64,000 bases of DNA, taken from assembly GCA_026708325.1 (NCBI GenBank), contig JAPOVC010000022.1:109644-173643 (forward strand), written 5' to 3'. The position numbers and the translations under genes are program-made. The stretch is from Anaerolineaceae bacterium (GTDB lineage: Bacteria; Chloroflexota; Anaerolineae; Aggregatilineales; Phototrophicaceae). Under the pieces are notes generated by a model. It ran no database searches. It saw only the letters and a list, made by a program, of their open reading frames with translations, and was not told where the DNA came from. Below, piece by piece: positions 51,759-60,389 of the stretch. Every line of letters begins with the position of its first letter. Position 1 is the first letter of the stretch.

Positions 51759-52703
51759 TCAGGCACTGGCTGCTGCTTCCTTGCCCGCTGACCGCGGTGC
51801 GGCGCGCAACAACAGAATGCTCAGAATGATCAAGGCGCCGCCCGGAATCTGCAGCGGCTGCAATGCCTCACCCAGTACCATCAGGGCGATAACTGAAGTG
51901 AGCACCGGTTCGCTGGTGCTCAGGATGGCCGCGCGCGACGAGCCCAGACGCTGAATGCCCGTCATGTACATAAAGATCGGCATCACCGTGCTCCAGACGG
52001 CCAGGCAGGTCAACCACAGCCAGGTCGCCATGTCCGTCGGAATTGTAACCCGCGCGAAGAGGCTGAAGGGCAGAATGACGATCAGTGCAGCGGTCGTCGC
52101 CCAGGCTGCCGCATGTTGAATGGCCGCATTGCCACGCATGATGCGGCTGTTGACGAGAAAATAGAGCGCGATAAACAGGGCATTCAAAAAGGCGACGATG
52201 GCGCCTGGCAGACCGATGCCGGCGAAACCGCCTTCAACGCCATAGAGCGTCAACAGAATCCCGGAACTCGTCGCCAGCAAGGCCAGCCAGCTTCGTCGCG
52301 ACAGACGTTCACCCAAGAGATAATTGATGAACGCGACCTGCGCCGGATAGCTGTAGATCAGCAGGGCGTAGGTCGGCACGGGCATGAGTTGCAGGCCGAT
52401 GAAAGCGCTCAGTGCCGTCGCGGCCAGGATCAACCCCAACGCAAGCAGACCGCGCCAGGGCAACCCTTTGGCCGGCGCAGGCGTCCCCAGCAAGGCCAGC
52501 GTCGCCCATACGGCCGGCACTGCCAGCAGATAGCGCCAAAAGGTCATGTCCAGCGCCGTCAGTCCGCTGGGTTCCAGCCAGCGGACCCACACCGGCAGAA
52601 AGGCGTAGCCGAGGGACCCGGTCAGGATGTAGAGGGCGCCGCTCCGCCGTAACAGGCGTACGCTCGCGCGCAGTCGCATGCGCCGGACTGAAAATGACAG
52701 CAT
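51759..52703 (-). CDS. EamA/DMT family permease (copy 2)
   Basis: A 314-residue tandem paralog of copy 1 with the same two-repeat, ten-helix plan. Shared stretches include FLPVWVRWLEPSGL, LLIYSYPAQVAFINYLLGERLSRRS (compare LLIYSYPAQVTVISF in copy 1), and ILSTSEPVLTSVIALMVLGE. Similarity along the whole length points to a local duplication. I used the ATG at 52703; a TTG at 52727 would extend it into the nuoN stop region by 11 bp. It directly follows nuoN on the same strand. Confidence 0.84.
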   Translation of the reverse strand: MLSFSVRRMRLRASVRLLRRSGALYILTGSLGYAFLPVWVRWLEPSGLTALDMTFWRYLLAVPAVWATLALLGTPAPAKGLPWRGLLALGLILAATALSAFIGLQLMPVPTYALLIYSYPAQVAFINYLLGERLSRRSWLALLATSSGILLTLYGVEGGFAGIGLPGAIVAFLNALFIALYFLVNSRIMRGNAAIQHAAAWATTAALIVILPFSLFARVTIPTDMATWLWLTCLAVWSTVMPIFMYMTGIQRLGSSRAAILSTSEPVLTSVIALMVLGEALQPLQIPGGALIILSILLLRAAPRSAGKEAAASA

Positions 52704-52716
52704 GCGCGCCCTGCGC

Positions 52717-54222
52717 TCAGCCGCCAACCGGTGTCGTCGACACCACCCGTGTCAGATCAGTCATCAGGTAGGGGAAAATGCCAGGCAGCAGGGTCCCGGC
52801 AAAGGTCAGGTAGACCGCGCCATTGACCAGCCCCGTTCCGCCCGCAGCCGGGTCGCCTTCGCCTTCGCGCAGGAACATGCGCACGATGATGCCGATGTAG
52901 TAGTAGGCGCTGACCACGCTGGTCAGGACGCCGAGGATGGCGAGCGGGACCAGACCGGCTTCGATGGTCACCTGAAAGATGAGCCACTTCCCGATGAATC
53001 CCGCGGTGAGCGGGATGCCGGTCAAACTGAGCATGAAGAAAGCCATGATGCCGGCCAGCAGCGGCCGGCTGCGTCCGAGACCGACGAATTGCTCCAGGTC
53101 CGAGCCACTGCCATCGCCCTTTTCAATGGCGATGGCCACCGCAAAGGCCCCAAGGTTGGTGAACATGTAGGCCAGCATGTACACCAGCGCGGCGCGGGTG
53201 GCCTGTTCACCGAAACCGGCGTGGCCGGCGGCCGCCAGGGCCATCATGATGTAGCCCGCGTGGGCGATCGAGGAATAGGCCAGCAGGCGCTTGACGTTCT
53301 GCTGCGCGATGGCCACCACGTTGCCCAGAATGAGTGTGGCCGCGGCGATCAGCGAGACGACCTGCTGCCAGGCGCTGGCCTCCACCGCCCCCGTGCTCAG
53401 GACCGGCAGGGCGAATACCAGAATGCGTAGCAGGGCGGCGAAACCACCCACCTTGGCGCCCACGCTCATGAAAGCGGTGACGGGCGTCGGCGCGCCTTCA
53501 TAGACGTCCGGCGTCCACATGTGGAAGGGCACAACCGCCACCTTGAAGCCCAGGCCCACCAGCACGAGTCCCGTGCCGACCAGCAGCAGCAGCTCCGGCG
53601 CGCCACCGGCGGCGAAGCCGCGCGCCACCACTTCAAAGATGTGGGGCAGGCTGGTGCTGCCCGTGGCGCCGTAGATCAGGGCCGCGCCGAATACGAAGAA
53701 AGCGCTGGCAAAGGCCCCCAGCACCAGGTATTTCATACCGCTCTCGCTGGACTTCACGTCCGGGTAGCGAAAGGCCGCCAGGATGTAGAGCGGGATGCTC
53801 AGCAGTTCCAGCGAGACAAAGACCACCACCAGATCGTTGGCGTGGCCCATCAACATCACGCCGGCTGTCGTGAACAGGATGAGAGCGTAAAATTCACCGC
53901 GTTGCATGCCGCTACGTTGCAAATAGTCCACGCTGAGCAAAATACTGATGAAGGCCGTGGTTAGCGCAATCAGATTGAGAAAGGCGCTGAAGGGGTCAAC
54001 GACGAACATGCCGAAAAAGGCGCTGTCCACCACCGGGAAAGCCGCCAGATTGAGCAGGAAAGAGACCAGCAGGATGGCGAGCGCCAGCCAGGCCGTCTGT
54101 TGCTTCCTGTCACGTGGAATGAACAGGTCCGCGACCAGCAGCAGGGTCGCGCCCAGCCCCAGCCCGACGACCGGCCAGGTCCAGGCGAGGTTCAGGTCAG
54201 CAAGAACCGGTATGTCGGTCAT
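52717..54222 (-). CDS. nuoN: NADH-quinone oxidoreductase subunit N
   Basis: A 501-residue antiporter-like proton-pumping subunit of complex I with about 14 helices. The proton-channel Glu lies in FVSLELLSIPLYIL, the Lys in SESGMKYLVLGAFASAFFV, and another Lys in VKRLLAYSSIAHAGYI. KVAVVPFHMWTPDVYEGAPTPVTAFMS (core PFHMWTPDVYEGAP) is the strongest family marker. It is the distal gene of the minus-strand nuo cluster and overlaps nuoM by 4 bp. Confidence 0.95.
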   Translation of the reverse strand: MTDIPVLADLNLAWTWPVVGLGLGATLLLVADLFIPRDRKQQTAWLALAILLVSFLLNLAAFPVVDSAFFGMFVVDPFSAFLNLIALTTAFISILLSVDYLQRSGMQRGEFYALILFTTAGVMLMGHANDLVVVFVSLELLSIPLYILAAFRYPDVKSSESGMKYLVLGAFASAFFVFGAALIYGATGSTSLPHIFEVVARGFAAGGAPELLLLVGTGLVLVGLGFKVAVVPFHMWTPDVYEGAPTPVTAFMSVGAKVGGFAALLRILVFALPVLSTGAVEASAWQQVVSLIAAATLILGNVVAIAQQNVKRLLAYSSIAHAGYIMMALAAAGHAGFGEQATRAALVYMLAYMFTNLGAFAVAIAIEKGDGSGSDLEQFVGLGRSRPLLAGIMAFFMLSLTGIPLTAGFIGKWLIFQVTIEAGLVPLAILGVLTSVVSAYYYIGIIVRMFLREGEGDPAAGGTGLVNGAVYLTFAGTLLPGIFPYLMTDLTRVVSTTPVGG

Positions 54223-55835
54223 CGCGTGCCCTGTGCGCCGGCGTTCAGGACCGGACTGTCACGCAGCGCCGCGGCGGCGACCATATCCTCGCCGCGCGGG
54301 ATGAATTCACCGACCTCGGCGACCAGGTCGTCCACCGTGGCGGTCATGGTGTCGAAGAAGGGGCCGGGCTGCAGACCAATCAGCAAGATGACCAGCAGTA
54401 TGGGGACCAGCACCGCAATCTCCTGCCAGTGCAGGCGGGGCAGGTTGCGGTTCTCTTCCTTGTCGACATCGCCCATGAACACTTTCTGGAACATGTAGAG
54501 CATGTAAACAGCCGCGAGAATGATGCCCAGCGCCGCGAACATCGTGAAGAAGAAGCCCAGCACTTCACTGCCCATGGAGCCCAGCAGGATGGTGAATTCA
54601 CCCACGAATCCGTTGAGTCCCGGCAGGCCCATGCTGCTCAACACGACGATCAGGCCGGCGGCCCCGAAGAAGGGCATCACCTTCCAGATGCCGCCGAAGG
54701 CATCCAGCGACTTGGTGTGGCGGCGTTCGTAAAGCATACCGACCAGAAGGAAGAGGCCGCCCGTGCTGATGCCGTGGTTGACCATCTGCAGCAGACCGCC
54801 CTCAATGCCCTGGGCGTTCAGGGCAAAGATGCCCAGCACGACGAAGCCCAGATGACTGACCGAGGAGTAGGCCACCAGTTTCTTGACGTCCGTCTGCGCG
54901 TAGCTGACCCAGGCGCCATACAGGATGCCGATGACCGCCAGCACGGCGATGGCCGGCGCCCAGGCGACGCTGGCCTCGGGGAACAGCGGCAGGTTAAAAC
55001 GCACCAGACCGTAGGTACCCATCTTCAGCAGCACACCGGCCAGGATAACCGAGCCGGCCGTGGGCGCCTGTACGTGGGCGTCCGGCAACCAGCTGTGCAG
55101 CGGCCAGATTGGCACCTTGATGGCGAAGGCGATGAAAAAGCCCAGGAAGAGGAAGGACTGAACGCTGCCGGCGCCCAGCAACCCGGTGAAGGGCAACTCC
55201 AGTGCGCCACTTTCGACCATGGCGATCAGTTCCGGCAATGCGAAGCTGCCGCCGCGGCTGCCCAGGAAGAGTATGGCCAGCAGCATCAGGATCGAACCGG
55301 CCATGGTGTAAAGGAAGAACTTGACGGCCGCGTAAATGCGTTCCTCCGCGCCCCAGATGCCGATCAGGAAATACATCGGCACCAGCGTCACTTCCCAGAA
55401 GACGTAGAACAGGAAGAGGTCCTGGGCGACGAAAACGCCGATCATCGCCCATTCCAGCAAGAGCATGAAAAGGTAATAAAGGCGGATGCGGCCCCGTTCC
55501 TCGAAGATCTGGCTGCGGAAGGAACTGAGGATGGCGAGGGGCATGATGAAGCCTGTCAGGACCACCAGCAACAGGCTCAAGCCGTCCACGCCCACGTAGT
55601 AGCTGATGCCGTACTGGGGCAGCCAGTCCACGCGCTGCACCATTTGCAGACCGCTAGCGCTGCTGTCGAAGGCCAGCCAGAGGAGCAGCGTCCCGAAAAA
55701 GGTCGCCAGGCTAAAGCCAAATGCCGTCCACTTGATGTGGCCGGCCTGTTCCTCCCGCAGGAAGAGCAGCACGACTGCGCCCAGCAGCGGCAGGAACAGC
55801 ACGCTTGTCAGTAGGGAAAGTCCGGCAGATTCCAT
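54219..55835 (-). CDS. nuoM: NADH-quinone oxidoreductase subunit M
   Basis: A 538-residue antiporter-like subunit. Markers are LLEWAMIGVFVAQDLFLFYVFWEVTLVPMYFLIG (core FYVFWEVTLVPMYF with the channel Glu), WPLHSWLPDAHVQAPTAGSVILAGVLLKMG (core HSWLPDAHVQAPTAGS), and KKLVAYSSVSHLGFV with the central lysine. GLPGLNGFVGEF is present near the C-terminal third. Length is normal. It lies 18 bp after nuoL and is coupled to nuoN. Confidence 0.96.
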   Translation of the reverse strand: MESAGLSLLTSVLFLPLLGAVVLLFLREEQAGHIKWTAFGFSLATFFGTLLLWLAFDSSASGLQMVQRVDWLPQYGISYYVGVDGLSLLLVVLTGFIMPLAILSSFRSQIFEERGRIRLYYLFMLLLEWAMIGVFVAQDLFLFYVFWEVTLVPMYFLIGIWGAEERIYAAVKFFLYTMAGSILMLLAILFLGSRGGSFALPELIAMVESGALELPFTGLLGAGSVQSFLFLGFFIAFAIKVPIWPLHSWLPDAHVQAPTAGSVILAGVLLKMGTYGLVRFNLPLFPEASVAWAPAIAVLAVIGILYGAWVSYAQTDVKKLVAYSSVSHLGFVVLGIFALNAQGIEGGLLQMVNHGISTGGLFLLVGMLYERRHTKSLDAFGGIWKVMPFFGAAGLIVVLSSMGLPGLNGFVGEFTILLGSMGSEVLGFFFTMFAALGIILAAVYMLYMFQKVFMGDVDKEENRNLPRLHWQEIAVLVPILLVILLIGLQPGPFFDTMTATVDDLVAEVGEFIPRGEDMVAAAALRDSPVLNAGAQGTR

Positions 55836-55853
55836 GGATCAAGGGTCTCCAGG

Positions 55854-58280
55854 TCAGGTCTGCAGCAGCGGCAGCAACAAGAGCACGATCACAAAAACAA
55901 CTCCCAGCAACAGGCTTATGGCATACATGCGCACGTAGCCGCTCTGGACCCGACGCATACGCCCGCTCAACCACAGGGTCAGGCGACCGACGCCGTTGAC
56001 AGCGCCATCGACCAGACCGAGGTCCACAGGACGGCCGAGGAACTCTCCGAGGCTGTTGAAGCCGCGCAGGAACACGCTGTTATGCACGTAGTCGTGCCAG
56101 AACTTCCAGTCCAGTTCGTCAGCCAGGAAAGCGCCGATGCGGTTGAAGGGATTTTCGAAAAAGCGGAAGTTGATTTCATCCAGATAGAGCCGGGCATTGG
56201 CCAGGCGCCAGATAGCCCCGGTCGAGGGCCTGGCCGCAAGGGGATCGCCACCGGCGCTGTTGAGGGCCTTGCCATCGCCATAAATCATGCGCGCCAGGCG
56301 AATGCCGCCGAGGCCCAGCGCCAGCGCGATCACGGCGATTACCGGGTTGAAGACACCGCCTTCGGGCAACCAGGGATGTACGTTGGCCAGCGACCACTCC
56401 AGAAAATGCGTCAGGGAGGAATTGCCCAGCACGTCGCCCAGACCGAGAAAAGCCTTCGGTGTGTTCACAAATCCGACAAAGACGCTGAAAAGTGCCAGCA
56501 CCAGCAGCGGCACCGTCATCGACGCCACGCTTTCCGGCGCGTGGTCGGCGGCCGGGCTGCGCGTGCGGCCGTAAAAGACCAGTTCCATCTGCCGCCACAT
56601 GTAAAAGGCGGTGAAGGCCGCGGCCAGCAAGAGCAGGGCCAGCGCAATGTAGCCGCCGAATTGCTGGTAGAGGTCCTTGCCATGCAAGCCCGCCAGCCAG
56701 GAATCCGCCAGAATCTCATCCTTGGACCAGAAGCCCGCGAAGGGGATGATGCCCGCCAGCGCCAGAGTACCGATCAGGTAGGTGAACCAGGTGATCGGCA
56801 TGCGACGCCGCAGACCGCCCATGTGGCGCATGTCCTGCGGGTCAAAGGGCTCATCCTCATGGGCGTGGCCGTGATCATGGTGGACGTGATGATGGCCGTG
56901 CTCCATGCCATGGATCACCGAACCGCTGCCCAGGAAGAGCAGCGCCTTGAAAAAGGCATGCGTGACCATGTGGAACATGGCCGCGCTGTAGGCCCCGACC
57001 CCGACCGCCGCCACCATAAAGCCCAGCTGGCTGATCGTGCTGTAGGCCAGGACCCGCTTGATGTCCCACTGGCCCATGGCGATGTATCCGGCCAGCAGCG
57101 CCGTCAGGGCGCCGACCACGGTGACGACGAAGGACGTCAGGGGCGCATTGGCGAAAAACACGTTGGAGCGCACCATCATGTAAACGCCCGCCGTCACCAT
57201 GGTGGCCGCGTGAATGAGCGCGCTCACGGGGGTCGGGCCGGCCATGGCGTCCGGCAACCACACAAAGAGCGGGATTTGCGCGGACTTGCCCGCCGCGCCC
57301 AGCAGCAGGAAGAGCGTGATCAACACCAGGACGGTCTCAATTGGCAGTGAAAAGTTGCCGAATTGCACTTCCGTGCCGGCCGCCATCAGGCGTTCGGCCT
57401 GACCAAAGACGCCCAGGTCCCGGGTCGCCAGATGGTCGTTGTCCAGGTGCGCCGGCGGGAAGGCCGGCCCGTCGCCCTTCTCTTCGGCGGCAGGCAGAGA
57501 GGTCAGGATCAGGCTGCCATGCGCGTCTCCGGCCCCCTCCCCTCCTTCTTCGTGATCGGCGCCTTCGGCAGCGGCCGCGGAATGCTCCAGTTCATATTCG
57601 TGCACCGCCTTCTCAAGGATGTGCACGTTGGGTATTTCGCCCGGACGGTAGTAGTCCAGCGTGCCGAAGGTCCAGAACATCAGAAAGATGCCCATCAGCA
57701 TGCCGAAGTCGCCGATCCGGTTGGCGATCATGGCCTTTTTGGCCGCGTTCGAATTACGCCAGCCTTCTCCGCGCGGCTTGTCAAACCAGAAACCGATCAG
57801 CAGGAAGGAACAGACGCCCACGCCTTCCCAACCGACAAACATCATCAGGAAGTTGTTGCCCGTCACCAGCACAAACATGAAGGCGAGGAACATGTTGATA
57901 TAGGCGAAGAAACGCGCGTAACGCGGATCGCCATGCATGTAACCGACGGCGTAGATGTGTATCAGCGTGCCGACGAAGGAAACGAAGAGCATCATGGTCA
58001 CGCTCAGCGTGTCGACCCGCATCTGCCAGGGAATCGCGACGCTGTCGCCGATGCGGATCCAGCCATCCAGCAGCGGCGGGTCCACCACCGACGCCTGGCC
58101 GTGGGCCGCGTTCAGTCCGGCGTAGAGCGCCAGCGCGATGACGAAGGACAGCGCCGACGCCAGAATCGCCACGCGGCTGGACCAGGCCTCACCGAGGCGC
58201 GCACCCCAGAAATAGTTGAGAATGGCGCCCAGCGCGGGGATGAGGATGATCAGCGGTACCAGTTGGGCATAACCTGCCAT
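55854..58280 (-). CDS. nuoL: NADH-quinone oxidoreductase subunit L, with inserted loops
   Basis: An 808-residue antiporter-like subunit, about 190 longer than the E. coli protein. Core markers are NFLMMFVGWEGVGVCSFLLIGFW (GWEGVGVCS with the channel Glu), LPDAMAGPTPVSALIHAATMVTAGVY (core AMAGPTPVSALIHAAT), and IKRVLAYSTISQLG. Two insertions stand out: an acidic low-complexity stretch at about 223-270 and a His-rich stretch at about 458-475 just after GSVIHGMEH. The C-terminal amphipathic helix and last helix are present. It belongs to the nuo operon, followed by nuoM. Confidence 0.95.
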   Translation of the reverse strand: MAGYAQLVPLIILIPALGAILNYFWGARLGEAWSSRVAILASALSFVIALALYAGLNAAHGQASVVDPPLLDGWIRIGDSVAIPWQMRVDTLSVTMMLFVSFVGTLIHIYAVGYMHGDPRYARFFAYINMFLAFMFVLVTGNNFLMMFVGWEGVGVCSFLLIGFWFDKPRGEGWRNSNAAKKAMIANRIGDFGMLMGIFLMFWTFGTLDYYRPGEIPNVHILEKAVHEYELEHSAAAAEGADHEEGGEGAGDAHGSLILTSLPAAEEKGDGPAFPPAHLDNDHLATRDLGVFGQAERLMAAGTEVQFGNFSLPIETVLVLITLFLLLGAAGKSAQIPLFVWLPDAMAGPTPVSALIHAATMVTAGVYMMVRSNVFFANAPLTSFVVTVVGALTALLAGYIAMGQWDIKRVLAYSTISQLGFMVAAVGVGAYSAAMFHMVTHAFFKALLFLGSGSVIHGMEHGHHHVHHDHGHAHEDEPFDPQDMRHMGGLRRRMPITWFTYLIGTLALAGIIPFAGFWSKDEILADSWLAGLHGKDLYQQFGGYIALALLLLAAAFTAFYMWRQMELVFYGRTRSPAADHAPESVASMTVPLLVLALFSVFVGFVNTPKAFLGLGDVLGNSSLTHFLEWSLANVHPWLPEGGVFNPVIAVIALALGLGGIRLARMIYGDGKALNSAGGDPLAARPSTGAIWRLANARLYLDEINFRFFENPFNRIGAFLADELDWKFWHDYVHNSVFLRGFNSLGEFLGRPVDLGLVDGAVNGVGRLTLWLSGRMRRVQSGYVRMYAISLLLGVVFVIVLLLLPLLQT

Positions 58281-58296
58281 GGATTCGTTCCGGTCC

Positions 58297-58599
58297 TTAT
58301 CCCTGCAACTGATTCAGTTCATCGATGTTGATGTTGCGGCGTGTGCGGAAAATGGCCACGATCAGGGCCAGCCCTACCGCCACCTCCGCAGCGGCCACCG
58401 TGATGACGAAAAAGACGAAGAGATGGCCGTCGCTGTTGCCCCATTGCCGCGCGAAAGCCACCAGCGCCAGGTTGGCCGCGTTAAGCATCAGTTCGACCGA
58501 CATGAACACCAGAATGGCGTTGCGGCGCAACATCACGCCCATCGCGCCCAGTACGAAGAGCACCATGCTCAGCATGACGTAGGCTTCGGTTTGCAGCAT
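58297..58599 (-). CDS. nuoK: NADH-quinone oxidoreductase subunit K
   Basis: A 100-residue subunit with three transmembrane helices. It contains the two conserved membrane Glu: [19 protein letters not shown] in helix 2 and [18 protein letters not shown] in helix 3. Normal length. I placed the start at the ATG at 58599 with AGGAG upstream, one base after the nuoJ stop; the longer open frame overlaps nuoJ. Confidence 0.96.
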   Translation of the reverse strand: MLQTEAYVMLSMVLFVLGAMGVMLRRNAILVFMSVELMLNAANLALVAFARQWGNSDGHLFVFFVITVAAAEVAVGLALIVAIFRTRRNINIDELNQLQG

Positions 58600-58600
58600 G

Positions 58601-59842
58601 TCAGCGCTCCTGTGACCCTGCTGGCGGCAGGGCTGCGGCGTCGGGGTCATGACTGCCGCCACCCTGACCCAGCTGGGAGGCAATCGCGCTGGTCAGGGGC
58701 CGACTGACGCGGCGGCGACCCAAACGGGCGCGTTCCAGCTCCGGCGCGACCTTTGGCCGGTGTGTCAGAACAATGGCGCCCACCATCGCCACCAGCAACA
58801 ACAGGGCGACGATCTGCATCGGCAACATGTATTGATTGAACAATTTCAGACCGATATCCGCCGGACTGCCAAAACTCGCCTGCGAAGGGGTCACCAACAG
58901 GTCGACAGTGGCTTCCAGCGATCCCTCGAAGCGGCGCAACGGCGCCAACACCATCAGGGCGCTCCCGCCTTCAAGCGCGTCAAGGGACATTCCGGCGCCC
59001 GTGCGCGCCAGCACTTCATTGAATTCGTTGACCAGCGCGCCGTTACTGAAGTCCGAGTCTTCTGCGACCATCAGCGGATCTGACAGGGTGCCGGGTGCGA
59101 TATCGCCCAACAGGACCACCGTATCCTCATCGCTCAGTTCGGAGGCGAAGTCCACGAGCCAGACCGCATCGCCCCAGCCATTGAAGACGCGTAAACTGCC
59201 CGCTTCGGCCAGGTCCGGCAGCAGACTGAGCTCCGGTACGCCCGTTCCGTGAACAAGCGCCGTGTAGCGTTGCCCGGATTCCAGCGCCAGACTTCCGGTG
59301 TGCAATGTCCTGCCATCCGCCGCGCGCACTTCCAGTTCATATTCACCGGGCGGCAGGGCCTCGTAGCCCTGCACGCTTCCCCGCGGCAGGCTGTTACCGA
59401 CAGTGGAACCATTGAGCCGCAGCGCAACGGGCCCCGCATCCGCCGCCAGATTGGCCACGCGCAGTTGCGGGTGAGCGGGTGGCGCCTGCAAGTCGCTGAT
59501 GCCCCCCTGGGAGAGCGCGAAAGCCACAGCCACAAGGAAAATCAGCGCCAGCACGACGGCGCCCGGCGCCAGCCAGCCATAAGGCGACCTGCCGCCTGGT
59601 CGTTCCGCGCCTAGCAACATGATGACGAAGAGGAACAACACCATGATTGCGCCGGCATAGACGGCCAGTTGCACCATGGCCAGAAATGCCGCGTTGAGCA
59701 ACAGGAAGAGGAAGGCGATGCAGCCCATATTGATGATCAGAAACAGGGCGGCATGTACTGCGTTTTGGCTGAGCAGCAACATCACCGCAGCCACGACGGC
59801 GATGGCGCCCACCAGGATGAACAGCCAGACTTCCGTTGCCAT
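58601..59842 (-). CDS. nuoJ: NADH-quinone oxidoreductase subunit J with inserted DUF4397-like domain
   Basis: A 413-residue subunit; NuoJ is usually about 165-200. Residues 1-110 carry the first four helices with the conserved [19 protein letters not shown]. The last helix follows only at 338-360 ([24 protein letters not shown]). Between them, about 210 residues are inserted. Residues 126-205 ([46 protein letters not shown]) resemble the DUF4397 beta-domain, and a second partial unit may start at [16 protein letters not shown] (217). The insertion probably faces outside the membrane (inference). A basic C-terminal tail follows. AGGAG precedes the ATG. Confidence 0.93.
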   Translation of the reverse strand: MATEVWLFILVGAIAVVAAVMLLLSQNAVHAALFLIINMGCIAFLFLLLNAAFLAMVQLAVYAGAIMVLFLFVIMLLGAERPGGRSPYGWLAPGAVVLALIFLVAVAFALSQGGISDLQAPPAHPQLRVANLAADAGPVALRLNGSTVGNSLPRGSVQGYEALPPGEYELEVRAADGRTLHTGSLALESGQRYTALVHGTGVPELSLLPDLAEAGSLRVFNGWGDAVWLVDFASELSDEDTVVLLGDIAPGTLSDPLMVAEDSDFSNGALVNEFNEVLARTGAGMSLDALEGGSALMVLAPLRRFEGSLEATVDLLVTPSQASFGSPADIGLKLFNQYMLPMQIVALLLLVAMVGAIVLTHRPKVAPELERARLGRRRVSRPLTSAIASQLGQGGGSHDPDAAALPPAGSQER

Positions 59843-59876
59843 GAATCTCCTGTCGCTTCCCTGCCTGCGGCCGACC

Positions 59877-60371
59877 TTACTCGGGGTCTTCCATGTCGGG
59901 TATCGAGCGATCGAAAGCGCCCGGTTCCACCTGCTGCGGCGTCTCCGGCTGGCCCTCTGCCGGCGCCTCGATCAGCATTTCCTTGGTGTAGATGGCATCG
60001 CGCCGGTCCGTAAAACTAAGGCGATGCTCGCGCGTCAGCACAATGGCCTCGGTCGGGCAGGCGTCTTCGCAATAGCCGCAAAAGATACAGCGTAGCATGT
60101 TGATTTCATAGGTTCGGGCGTAGCGCTCGCCAGGGCTGTAGCGTTCCTCGTCGGTGTTTTCCGCCGCCTCGACCCAGATGGCATCCGCCGGGCAGGCCGC
60201 TGCGCAAAGCGAACAGCCGATGCACTTTTCCAGCCCGTTGTCATAGCGCTTGAGTTCATGGCGTCCCTTGAAGCGCTGCTGGAAGGGACGCATCTCCTCG
60301 GGGTATTGAATGGTGACCGGCTCTTCCAGCACGTGCCGGAAAGTGGTCTGAAATCCGCGAATCAGGTTCAT
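59877..60371 (-). CDS. nuoI: NADH-quinone oxidoreductase subunit I
   Basis: A 164-residue ferredoxin-like subunit holding clusters N6a and N6b. Two 4Fe-4S motifs are complete: CIGCSLCAAACPADAI and CIFCGYCEDACPTEAI. It passes electrons from NuoG toward NuoB. It follows nuoH by 18 bp and precedes nuoJ by 34 bp, with GGAGGAA before its ATG. The C-terminal 30 residues are acidic and low in complexity. Confidence 0.96.
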   Translation of the reverse strand: MNLIRGFQTTFRHVLEEPVTIQYPEEMRPFQQRFKGRHELKRYDNGLEKCIGCSLCAAACPADAIWVEAAENTDEERYSPGERYARTYEINMLRCIFCGYCEDACPTEAIVLTREHRLSFTDRRDAIYTKEMLIEAPAEGQPETPQQVEPGAFDRSIPDMEDPE

Positions 60372-60389
60372 GCTATTCCTCCGGCGTCC

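Noticed and set aside
54429..55814. Long plus-strand open frame (461 codons) opposite nuoM
   Set aside because: Same antisense composition artefact; no ribosome site or recognisable domain.
56082..57350. Plus-strand open frame opposite nuoL
   Set aside because: Antisense shadow of nuoL with low-complexity polar translation.
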